A stretch of DNA of 8,705 nucleotides from DASZPL01 sp035550315 (GTDB lineage: Bacteria > Actinomycetota > Actinomycetes > JAFAQI01). The DNA lies in assembly GCA_035550315.1 (NCBI GenBank), contig DASZPL010000128.1, positions 1 through 8,705 of the forward strand. Direction: 5' to 3'. The translations under genes were made by a program, and so were the position numbers. The notes below the pieces were generated by a model. It did not search any database, was not told where the DNA came from, and saw only the letters and a program-made list of their open reading frames with translations. Every line of letters starts with the position of its first letter. Positions within the stretch are counted from its first letter, which is position 1. Below are positions 1 to 5,195 of the stretch, piece after piece.

Positions 1-1
1 C

Positions 2-82
2 CAAAAAGCTGCCCACGCCGAAGCGCACCTCGCCGCCGCCGCCCTCAACCTGCTCCGACTCCACCGCACCGCCCCGGCCTAA
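2..82 (+). CDS. C-terminal end of a DDE transposase (partial, 5' end outside window)
   Basis: An open frame enters from the left edge and stops at TAA 80-82, giving 26 residues that end in HLAAAALNLLRLHRTAPA. The pattern KAHxxxxLxAAALNLxRL is what I remember from the extreme C-terminus of IS1182/IS5-like DDE transposases, so I infer the tail of an insertion sequence read rightwards. Third codon positions are almost all G or C, as in real genes here. The catalytic DDE residues lie outside the window, so family and integrity cannot be judged. A 5-bp inverted repeat (CCGGC at 74-78, GCCGG at 83-87) straddles the stop and could be a weak hairpin. The alternative is any helical, alanine-rich protein end. 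Confidence 0.45.
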   Translation, partial: QKAAHAEAHLAAAALNLLRLHRTAPA

Positions 83-100
83 GCCGGCAGCGGCAACCAC

Positions 101-1120
101 TCACACAGCAAACCCCGCAGAGCCAAGACGATTTTGGGCAATAGGCTCTAGAAAGTTCTCAGACGGCCATCGGAGCCGGGTCACCCCCGGCGGTAGCCCG
201 CGCCCGGCGTACCTCGCGTGGCAGCGCTCCACCTGCGCCACCACCTCGCGCGGGTGTTCGCGCAGCCGCCGCGGCGGGTTGTGGAGCACGATCAGGCCAC
301 TGGTGGTCAGCGCGTCGTGGCGTTCCTGCAGATCCTCGAACAGGTCCTCGCGGGCGTGGGCGCTACGCCCGTTGGTCTCGTGGACCACGCCGGAGTCGGC
401 GATGAGCGCGTCCACGCAGACCACGCGCCCGCATGCCAGGCGCAGCCAGACGTTGTACTCGACCTGCGGCAGCACCGCGCTCGCGTCGGCGAGGCGCCGG
501 AAGTCCGCCTCAGGCACCGAGCGGATGCCACTCGCCAGCGCAGCGAGCGCATGATCCCCGAACCGGCTGTTGCGAGGCGGCCCTTGCACGTGGGCACGGC
601 AGAGGTCGTCGACCGTGGTGACCCGCCGCTGGACGGCGTCACTGAACGCCGCGAGCACGAGCCTGCTCTGACGCATCCGCCGCGTCGCGGCGACCACGGC
701 CGTCGCGGGCTCGACGTAGCGGATCACGCCGGTGGAGACCACGTCGAAGGGGACCAGGGTGCGGCGCACTACCACGAACCCCCGGCTGCGGACCGGCTCG
801 CCGTAGGGCACCACGACCTGGACTCGCTGGTCGACCGCGACCGCCTGCACCCCGTGGAAGCGGCAGGCATCCGCGCCGTCGATCGCACTCGCCGGCCCCG
901 CGAAGAGCACAGCCGCGATCAGCATCTGCCGCCGGCTCGCCTCGCCGGGATGGGTCAGGTAGACCTCCGGCAGCAGCGGCCGCCACAGCGCGCGGCGCAA
1001 CCGATACGCGATGGCCGGTTGCGTGAGCCCGTGCTCCAGCGCCTGGGCGCGGTGCACGACGTGGTCCTGGAAGGCGATCAGGCCGGGCAATCGGGGATCG
1101 ACGTCGCAGCGCAGCGGCAC
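101..1120 (-). CDS. AbiEi-like winged-helix / DUF559-like nuclease-fold protein, C-terminus probably altered by an insertion element
   Basis: 339 residues from GTG 1120 to TGA 101. Residues ~15-60 (AQALEHGLTQPAIAYRLRRA...LLPEVYLTHPGE) match the N-terminal helix-turn-helix of actinobacterial proteins annotated as type IV toxin-antitoxin AbiEi-family antitoxin domain proteins. The C-terminal part (~220-300) resembles the Vsr/DUF559 nuclease fold: D237 on one strand, then VVHETNGRSAH with E248 and N250, then a helix and the strand LIVLHN. The catalytic third acidic/basic position is N rather than K or Q, so nuclease activity is doubtful. No AbiEii-like toxin partner is adjacent, so this is probably one of the many solitary family members with unknown role. 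Residues from about 321 on are encoded in the AT-richer sequence next to the transposase end and look unrelated to the family. The start has no Shine-Dalgarno sequence; AACCGT lies at -12 to -7. Confidence 0.6.
   Translation of the reverse strand: MPLRCDVDPRLPGLIAFQDHVVHRAQALEHGLTQPAIAYRLRRALWRPLLPEVYLTHPGEASRRQMLIAAVLFAGPASAIDGADACRFHGVQAVAVDQRVQVVVPYGEPVRSRGFVVVRRTLVPFDVVSTGVIRYVEPATAVVAATRRMRQSRLVLAAFSDAVQRRVTTVDDLCRAHVQGPPRNSRFGDHALAALASGIRSVPEADFRRLADASAVLPQVEYNVWLRLACGRVVCVDALIADSGVVHETNGRSAHAREDLFEDLQERHDALTTSGLIVLHNPPRRLREHPREVVAQVERCHARYAGRGLPPGVTRLRWPSENFLEPIAQNRLGSAGFAV
119..149. repeat. Small inverted repeat, candidate insertion-element right end
   Basis: AGAGCC (119-124) and GGCTCT (144-149) are perfect 6-base inverted arms around a 19-base loop. 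The loop is clearly richer in A/T than the surroundings (it contains ATTTTGGGCAATA). The repeat follows the transposase-like stop by about 37 bases, where a terminal inverted repeat would be expected. CTAG at 148-151 would fit a short target duplication of the YTAR type known for IS5-like elements, but the other end of the element is not in the window, so this is inference. It could instead be a weak terminator. Confidence 0.25.
149..173. repeat. 25-base imperfect direct repeat, left copy
   Basis: The sequence TAGAA-A-GTT-C-TCAG-A-CGGCCATCGG matches 1231-1255 at 22 of 25 positions in the same orientation. The two copies bracket the AbiEi-like gene. This copy lies inside the 3' end of that gene and begins right at the putative insertion-element end (CTAG 148-151). 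Unlike the right copy it has no complementary left arm nearby, so it cannot form the same hairpin. Confidence 0.45.
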
Positions 1121-1126
1121 CGCGCA

Positions 1127-1132
1127 ACGGTT
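1127..1132 (-). promoter_or_regulatory. Candidate -10 element of the AbiEi-like gene (weak)
   Basis: On the minus strand AACCGT occupies -12 to -7 relative to GTG 1120. It keeps only the A at position 2 and T at position 6 of the TANNNT consensus. It is listed because the position is identical to three perfect TANNNT elements elsewhere in the window. No -35 element is evident. Confidence 0.25.
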
Positions 1133-1210
1133 CGGCAGACCACGCCGGTACGACGGGCGAAGCGCGCATCATGTGGACGCTCGGCGGCTTCCCCCGCCGC
1201 GGTGCATCCG

Positions 1211-1254
1211 CGATGGCCGCCTGACGGTCGTAGAAGGTTGTCAGGCGGCCATCG
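1211..1254 (-). terminator. Strong hairpin downstream of the cyclic-nucleotide-binding gene
   Basis: CGATGGCCGCCTGAC (1211-1225) and GTCAGGCGGCCATCG (1240-1254) are perfect 15-base inverted arms. G-U and C-G pairs could extend the RNA stem by about four more pairs, leaving a loop of about six bases. The hairpin begins 24 bases past the TGA of the leftward gene at 1279 and lies before the next leftward gene starts at 1120. It is well placed as an intrinsic terminator. There is no T-tract, which is common for actinobacterial terminators. Its right arm is part of the 25-base direct repeat. Confidence 0.6.
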
Positions 1255-1255
1255 G
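1231..1255. repeat. 25-base imperfect direct repeat, right copy
   Basis: Matches 149-173 at 22 of 25 positions (differences at repeat positions 6, 10 and 15). It covers the loop and right arm of the 1211-1254 hairpin. GGTTGTCAG within it recurs at 1274-1282, across the stop of the neighbouring gene. Confidence 0.45.
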
Positions 1256-1278
1256 CCGGGCGGGCGCCGGGCCGGTTG

Positions 1279-1701
1279 TCAGAACGCAGCCTCGTCGGCC
1301 GCGCGCAGCCGCTCCGCCAGCGTGGTGAGCAGCCGGTGCGCGATCGCGGGAACCTCGTCGATGACCTGCCAGAACTCCCGAGTCGCGAGGACCAGCGCCT
1401 TCACCGGGCTGGTCGCGGTGATCGTGGCGCTGCGCGGTCCGCCGTCGAGCAGCGACATCTCGCCGATGAACGCGCCCGGGCCGACCGTGGCGATCTCGAC
1501 TCCGCTGCGGTCGATCGACGCCTCGCCGTCGACGATCATGATCAGCTCGCGGCCGACCTCGCCTTCGCGGCAGATGAGCTGCCCGACCCCGTAGTCGACC
1601 TGCGTCGCGGCCCGGTCGATGTGACGCAGCTCGTCCTTGGTGCAACCCCGGAATAGCGGGATCCGGCTGAGCAGGTCGAGCGGCGTCTCGCGATCCCCCA
1701 T
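1279..1701 (-). CDS. Stand-alone cyclic-nucleotide-binding (CAP_ED/cNMP) domain protein
   Basis: 140 residues from ATG 1701 to TGA 1279. The whole length is one cNMP-binding beta-barrel: an N-terminal helix (PLDLLSRIPLFRGCTKDELRH), strands with REGEVG (45-50) and IVDGEASI, then the phosphate-binding cassette GEMSLLDGGPRSATITA (80-96). E81 and R90 of the cassette are at the positions that bind ribose and cyclic phosphate in CAP. No helix-turn-helix, kinase or channel domain is attached, so it is probably a small sensor or partner protein that acts in the cytoplasm through interaction. The ligand cannot be told from sequence. The gene is divergent from the folP2-like gene and followed by a strong hairpin, so it is probably monocistronic. 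Its AGGGAGG ribosome-binding site supports the chosen start. Confidence 0.88.
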   Translation of the reverse strand: MGDRETPLDLLSRIPLFRGCTKDELRHIDRAATQVDYGVGQLICREGEVGRELIMIVDGEASIDRSGVEIATVGPGAFIGEMSLLDGGPRSATITATSPVKALVLATREFWQVIDEVPAIAHRLLTTLAERLRAADEAAF

Positions 1702-1708
1702 GACGATG

Positions 1709-1715
1709 CCTCCCT
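1709..1715 (-). promoter_or_regulatory. Shine-Dalgarno site of the cNMP-binding gene
   Basis: AGGGAGG on the minus strand, seven bases before ATG 1701. It is the clearest ribosome-binding site in the window, and contrasts with the other non-overlapping starts, which have none. Confidence 0.75.
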
Positions 1716-1759
1716 GCCGCCGGCCACCCGTCGTGAGAAGCGGGCGTGTCAGGCGTATC

Positions 1760-1765
1760 TACCAT
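1760..1765 (+). promoter_or_regulatory. -10 element TACCAT giving a likely leaderless folP2-like mRNA
   Basis: TACCAT fits TANNNT and occupies -12 to -7 relative to GTG 1772, so transcription would begin at the start codon. No Shine-Dalgarno sequence precedes the GTG. Together these decide the start. No convincing -35 hexamer is seen. Confidence 0.5.
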
Positions 1766-1771
1766 GCGGAC

Positions 1772-2650
1772 GTGCCGTCCGTCACCGATCGCCTGCGCTG
1801 GGGCAGCCGGGAGTTCGCCGCCACGGACCTGGCGGTCATGGCGATCGTCAACGCGACGCCGGACTCCTTCTATGACCGCGGGCGGACGTTCGGCACCGAC
1901 AAGGCGCTCGAGCGAGTGGCCGAGGTCCTCGACGAAGGCGCCGACATCGTCGACATCGGCGGGATCAAGGCCGCGCCCGGCGGGACGGTCGACGCCGCCG
2001 AGGAGCTGCAACGGGTGCTGCCGGTCGTCGAGGGCGCCCGGGCCCGCCATCCCGACGCGGTCATCAGCGTCGACACCTGGCGGGCGGAGGTCGCCGACGT
2101 CGTCTGCCGCGCCGGCGCCGACGTCATCAACGACGCCTGGGGCGGCGTCGACCCGGATCTCGCCGCGACGGCGGCGCGCCACGGCGCCGGTCTGGTGTGC
2201 ACCCACGCCGGGCGCCAGACGCCCCGGACTCGGCCGCATCGGATCTGGTACGACGACGTCGTCGGCGAGACGACGAGTTACCTCGTCGAGCTTGCCGACG
2301 CTGCGGTGGCCGCCGGCGTACGCCGGGACGGCATCGTCATCGACCCGGCACACGACTTCGGCAAGAACAGCCGCCACTCCCTGCAGCTGACGCGGGCCAC
2401 CGACGCGTTGCGCGCAACCGGCTGGCCGGTGCTGGTCTCGATGTCGCGCAAGGACTTCATCGGAGAGGTGCTCGACCTGCCACCCGACGACCGGTTGGAG
2501 GGCACGCTCGCGGCGACCGCGGTCGCGGCCTGGCTCGGGGCGCAGATCTTCCGGGCGCATGACGTGACCGCGACCCGACGGGTGCTCGCCACGGTCGCCG
2601 CGATCCGCGGTGACCGCGACCTCGCGCTCGGCCGCCGAGCACTGGCGTGA
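1772..2650 (+). CDS. folP2: FolP2-type dihydropteroate synthase homologue
   Basis: 292 residues from GTG 1772. The pterin-binding TIM-barrel motifs are present in order: VMAIVNATPDSFYDRG (22-37), DIGGIKAAPGG (61-71), SVDTWRAEV (99-107), VINDAWGG (118-125), DPAHDFGKN (191-199), VSMSRKDFIGE (222-232) and the terminal RAHDV (261-265). The pattern fits M. tuberculosis FolP2 (Rv1207) much better than FolP1. The canonical GGxSTRPG loop that binds p-aminobenzoate and sulfonamides is replaced by GGIKAAPG, so Ser-Thr-Arg are missing. Mycobacterial FolP2 proteins are reported not to replace true dihydropteroate synthase, so the role is probably not folate synthesis itself; the true substrate is unknown. 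A longer in-frame extension upstream to 1637 overlaps the divergent gene and is unlikely. The stop overlaps the next start (GTGA), indicating translational coupling. Confidence 0.88.
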   Translation: MPSVTDRLRWGSREFAATDLAVMAIVNATPDSFYDRGRTFGTDKALERVAEVLDEGADIVDIGGIKAAPGGTVDAAEELQRVLPVVEGARARHPDAVISVDTWRAEVADVVCRAGADVINDAWGGVDPDLAATAARHGAGLVCTHAGRQTPRTRPHRIWYDDVVGETTSYLVELADAAVAAGVRRDGIVIDPAHDFGKNSRHSLQLTRATDALRATGWPVLVSMSRKDFIGEVLDLPPDDRLEGTLAATAVAAWLGAQIFRAHDVTATRRVLATVAAIRGDRDLALGRRALA

Positions 2651-3318
2651 GCGGGTTCGCCGCGCGCGCCGTCGGCTTCGTACCGTCGGCGCCGCTGCTG
2701 GTGTCGCAGGTCGCGGGCGGTTCGGCGGCTGCCGACGAGGAGCTGCGGGAGGCCTGCCGCAAGCTGGTCCGACGGCTAGCTCACGACGCCGAGGAGATCG
2801 TCGTCGTCGCGAGGACGAACGAGCGCGGGGCCTGGTCCGACGAGGCCACCTGGGGGTTCGAAGGGTTCGGCGTGACGCGCCGCCCGCCCGACGACCGGCC
2901 GCGACTGCCCTGGCAGCTCGGGATCGGTGGCTGGCTGCTCGACGAGGTCGGCTGGCAGGGAGCTCGCCGCTACTGCGGCATCGACGGCGCGGCGCCGTCG
3001 GAGATCGGCTCGCACTGCGCGGTCCTGCTCGTCGGCGACGCCTCGGCCCGCCGCAGCGAGAAGGCCCCCGGCCATCTCGACGAGCGCGCCGAGGCGTTCG
3101 ACCACGGCGTCGCGCGCGCCCTCGAGTCGGGCGACGCCGCGGCGCTGCGCGGCCTCGACGCCACGCTGGCCGAGCAGCTGATGTGCGCGGGCGCGCCCGT
3201 CTGGCGATGGCTCGCCGAGGCGATCGGTGCCCGGCCGGTGACGAGCGCCGAGCTGCTCGCGGATACCGCGCCGTACGGCGTCGGCTACCTGGTGGCGTAC
3301 TGGGAGCTAGCCGACTGA
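2647..3318 (+). CDS. LigB/class III extradiol dioxygenase-like protein, likely without the first metal ligand
   Basis: 223 residues from GTG 2647, which overlaps the folP2-like stop by four bases. The start GFVPSAPLLVSQV (10-22), the central strand AVLLVGDASARRSEKAPGHLDERAEAFD (125-152) and the end DTAPYGVGYLVAYWEL (206-221) match actinobacterial proteins annotated as class III extradiol ring-cleavage dioxygenase family. In active LigB-type enzymes the first loop carries a metal-binding His (PHxP). Here it is Ser (VPSAP), and no obvious substitute set of His ligands is visible, so ring-cleavage activity is doubtful. It is cytoplasmic, with no signal peptide or membrane segment. Co-translation with the FolP2 homologue suggests a shared role, perhaps with a pterin- or aromatic-like ligand, but that is inference. 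The 3' end overlaps the convergent gpgS by 12 bases. Confidence 0.65.
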   Translation: MSGFAARAVGFVPSAPLLVSQVAGGSAAADEELREACRKLVRRLAHDAEEIVVVARTNERGAWSDEATWGFEGFGVTRRPPDDRPRLPWQLGIGGWLLDEVGWQGARRYCGIDGAAPSEIGSHCAVLLVGDASARRSEKAPGHLDERAEAFDHGVARALESGDAAALRGLDATLAEQLMCAGAPVWRWLAEAIGARPVTSAELLADTAPYGVGYLVAYWELAD

Positions 3319-4275
3319 GTCCAGCGGCGGGCGTTCCGCCGTATCGATCTCGAACTGCTGCAACGCCACGGAACCTTCGAGTCGCTGCGGCTGCCAGAGC
3401 TCGCTCGCGGCGTGGAGGTCGGCGGGCAGCCGGGACTCGGCGCGCAGCCGGTCGACGGCGGTCAGCATCACTTCGCTGGCCATCCGGCCCAGCGACGGCA
3501 GGTCGGAGTGGCGGTGCCAGCGGCGACGCAGGTCGACCTGCGCGATCGCGTCGAGGCCTGCGCAGGCGTGCGTGTCGATGAGCAGGCCGAGGTCCACGCC
3601 GTACCCGCAGCGGAACGGCAGTCGCCGCAGCAGATCGGTGCGGGCGGCGTACTCCCCGGCGAGCGGCTGGAGCACCCCGCTGAGCTCGGGCCAGAACGCC
3701 GACAGCCAGGGGCGCGCCATCAGCTCGGTGACGCGGCCGCCGCCGTTGCTCGGCACCGACGGATCCGTCGGCGGGCGGTCGTAGGCCGCTTTGACGAACG
3801 CGACCGATGGGTCGGACAGCAGCGGGCCGAGCAGCGCAACGACGAAGCGAGCGTCGAAGGCCTGCAGGTCTGCGTCGACGAAGACGACCACGTCCGCGGT
3901 CGTCGAGGCGAGGCCGCGCCACATCGCCTCACCCTTACCGGCCCTTGGCGGGTAGTCCGGCAGTACGTCGCCGAGCGCGATGACCCGCGCCCCGCTGTCG
4001 GCGGCGACTTGCGGCGTCGCGTCCCGCGAGTCCGAGTCGACGACGATCAGCTCGTCGACGAGCGGGTCGGCGCCGCGGGTCAGCTCGTCGCGGATCGCTC
4101 CCACGATCTCGCCGACCGTTGCCTCTTCGTCACGTGCAGGCAGGACGACCGCGACCGTCGTACCGGCTTTCGCCATCAACACCCGCGACAGCGGCCAGTC
4201 GTCGATGTCCGAGGTACGACGGGCGAACCAGTCGGTGATCCGGCCGTGCGAGCCGACAGCCGACGCTTCGGACAC
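3307..4275 (-). CDS. gpgS: Glucosyl-3-phosphoglycerate synthase
   Basis: 322 residues from GTG 4275 to TAG 3307, close to the M. tuberculosis GpgS (Rv1208) length. The enzyme transfers glucose from UDP-glucose to 3-phosphoglycerate, the first step of methylglucose lipopolysaccharide and glucosylglycerate synthesis (GT81, GT-A fold, Mg-dependent, cytosolic). Visible motifs: VAVVLPARDEEATV (41-54), DELIVVDSDSRD (74-85), RAGKGEAMWRGL (111-122), metal-binding VDADL with D134 and D136, GGGRVTELMARP (178-189), LQPLAGEYAAR (202-212), GYGVDLGLLIDTHA (224-237), and H254 at the position of the metal/catalytic His. Asp228 replaces the Glu seen in the mycobacterial GYGVEIG motif, a conservative change. 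The N-terminal 35 residues, including DDWPLSRVLMAKAG, align with the mycobacterial N-terminus, so the start is upstream of the internal Met at 34. It runs convergent to the LigB-like gene and divergent from the IdeR gene. Confidence 0.92.
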   Translation of the reverse strand: MSEASAVGSHGRITDWFARRTSDIDDWPLSRVLMAKAGTTVAVVLPARDEEATVGEIVGAIRDELTRGADPLVDELIVVDSDSRDATPQVAADSGARVIALGDVLPDYPPRAGKGEAMWRGLASTTADVVVFVDADLQAFDARFVVALLGPLLSDPSVAFVKAAYDRPPTDPSVPSNGGGRVTELMARPWLSAFWPELSGVLQPLAGEYAARTDLLRRLPFRCGYGVDLGLLIDTHACAGLDAIAQVDLRRRWHRHSDLPSLGRMASEVMLTAVDRLRAESRLPADLHAASELWQPQRLEGSVALQQFEIDTAERPPLDSVG

Positions 4276-4281
4276 AGTTCG

Positions 4282-4287
4282 ACCGTA
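4282..4287 (-). promoter_or_regulatory. -10 element TACGGT giving a likely leaderless gpgS mRNA
   Basis: TACGGT on the minus strand fits TANNNT and lies at -12 to -7 relative to GTG 4275, with no Shine-Dalgarno sequence. This supports GTG 4275 as both transcription and translation start. The -35 region is not convincing. Confidence 0.5.
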
Positions 4288-4322
4288 CACGAGCAACCTG
4301 TCCGCAAACGTCCGGGCGGCAC

Positions 4323-4336
4323 CCGCTCGAAAGCGG
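4323..4336. promoter_or_regulatory. Inverted repeat in the gpgS-ideR divergent promoter region
   Basis: CCGCT (4323-4327) and AGCGG (4332-4336) flank CGAA. The element lies at -28 to -15 relative to the IdeR gene's GTG, just upstream of its presumed -10, where an operator would block RNA polymerase. It does not resemble the IdeR iron box (TTAGGTTAGGCTAACCTAA), and a 5-base arm may be chance. Confidence 0.25.
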
Positions 4337-4338
4337 TA

Positions 4339-4344
4339 GAGAAT
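4339..4344 (+). promoter_or_regulatory. Candidate -10 element of the IdeR gene (weak)
   Basis: GAGAAT is at -12 to -7 relative to GTG 4351 and keeps the conserved A at position 2 and T at position 6 of TANNNT. No clear ribosome-binding site precedes the start, so a leaderless transcript is likely. Confidence 0.35.
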
Positions 4345-4350
4345 GGTGCG

Positions 4351-5043
4351 GTGAACCAGGGTCACGACCTCATCGACACCTCGGAGATGTATCTCCGAAC
4401 CGTGCTCGAGCTCGAGGAAGAGGGCGTGGTCCCGCTTCGCGCCCGCATCGCCGAACGGCTCGAGCAGAGCCCGCCGACGGTGTCCCAGACCATCGCCCGG
4501 ATGGAGCGCGATGGGCTGCTCACGGTGACCTCGGATCGCCGCATCGATCTGACGGACAAGGGTCGCTCGGTCGCGACCCGCGTGATGCGCAAGCACCGGC
4601 TGGCCGAGTGCCTGCTCGTGCAGATCATCGGGCTGGACTGGCAGCTCGTCCATGAAGAGGCCTGCCGCTGGGAGCACGTGATCAGCGAGACCGTCGAACG
4701 GCGGCTGCTGGAGATCCTCGGCCACCCGACGGAGTCCCCTTACGGCAACCCGATCCCCGGCCTGGCCGAGCTCGGCGACGACGACTCCGACGAGTTCCTC
4801 GGTGGCATGGTGGCCCTGACCGAGGTGCCGAAGGAAACGACGAGTGTCGTCGTACGTCGCATCGGGGAGCCGATCCAGTCCGACACCAAGCTGATGACGC
4901 GGCTGCGCAAGGCCGGGCTGCGCCCGAACGCGCCGGTCGCGGTCGGCCGGATCGACGGCAAGGTGCACCTCGGTGAAGGCGCTCGCGCGATCGCGCTCGA
5001 CGACGCCATCGCCGCGCACGTGTTCGTCACGTCGCCGAACTGA
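4351..5043 (+). CDS. ideR: IdeR/DtxR-family iron-dependent transcriptional repressor
   Basis: 230 residues from GTG 4351, the usual length for IdeR/DtxR with the C-terminal SH3-like domain. Iron(II) binding triggers dimer formation and repression of iron-uptake genes. The winged helix (1-~75) contains TSEMYLRTVLELEEEG and ARIAERLEQSPPTVSQTIAR, nearly identical to M. tuberculosis IdeR. All metal ligands are present: M13, C105, E108 and H109 (primary site) and H82, E86 and H101 (ancillary site), plus E173 and Q176 in the SH3-like part (EPIQSD). This Cys-containing set argues for IdeR/DtxR rather than a manganese MntR. In mycobacteria ideR follows sigB; here it sits alone, divergent from gpgS. 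No iron box is seen upstream or anywhere in the window, so none of these genes is an evident direct target. Confidence 0.93.
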   Translation: MNQGHDLIDTSEMYLRTVLELEEEGVVPLRARIAERLEQSPPTVSQTIARMERDGLLTVTSDRRIDLTDKGRSVATRVMRKHRLAECLLVQIIGLDWQLVHEEACRWEHVISETVERRLLEILGHPTESPYGNPIPGLAELGDDDSDEFLGGMVALTEVPKETTSVVVRRIGEPIQSDTKLMTRLRKAGLRPNAPVAVGRIDGKVHLGEGARAIALDDAIAAHVFVTSPN

Positions 5044-5058
5044 CGCGCTCGACGTCTC

Positions 5059-5163
5059 GCGTTCATCCTCAACGTGAACCCGTCCAGCAGCATCTCCTAC
5101 GAGAAGACAGAGTGCCTCAAGCTCGCCAAAGCGGTGCACGGACCGGCGATCAAGGGCGCGTAG
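5059..5163 (+). pseudogene. Short coding-like remnant or unrecognised small ORF
   Basis: From 5059 to the TAG at 5161-5163 the frame reads AFILNVNPSSSISYEKTECL followed by 14 more residues ending in HGPAIKGA. Almost every third codon position is G or C and the composition looks like a normal globular protein. Yet no ribosome-binding site or good start exists: the only start-like codon is GTG 5074, giving 29 residues. It lies in the same frame as the IdeR gene, just past its stop. It could be the C-terminal end of a deleted gene, or a small protein read from the ideR transcript. I do not recognise the family. The remaining 5164-5195 shows nothing definite. Confidence 0.3.
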
Positions 5164-5195
5164 CGTCACGCGTCGTCGCGCGGCGGCGTCCCCTG

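Noticed and set aside
101..1120. A two-gene type IV toxin-antitoxin system
   Set aside because: No nucleotidyltransferase-like AbiEii toxin gene lies next to the AbiEi-like gene; the neighbours are an insertion-element fragment and a cNMP-binding protein.
218..1594. Long plus-strand open frame (458 codons) across the AbiEi-like and cNMP-binding genes
   Set aside because: It is antisense to two recognisable genes, rich in Arg/His/Pro/Ala with no known motif, as expected for a shadow frame in high-GC DNA.
1772..2650. Housekeeping folP1 dihydropteroate synthase in a folate operon
   Set aside because: The p-aminobenzoate loop is missing and no folE, folB or folK gene is adjacent; the motifs fit FolP2.
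1241..3922. Very long minus-strand open frame (893 codons)
   Set aside because: It runs antisense through the FolP2-like and LigB-like genes and out of frame through two others; Arg-rich low-complexity translation with no domain.
5171..5188. Possible hairpin CGTCGT-CGCGCG-GCGGCG as terminator after the IdeR gene
   Set aside because: The stem has only six pairs, two of them G-U, and lies in a CG-repeat-like run; too weak to call.
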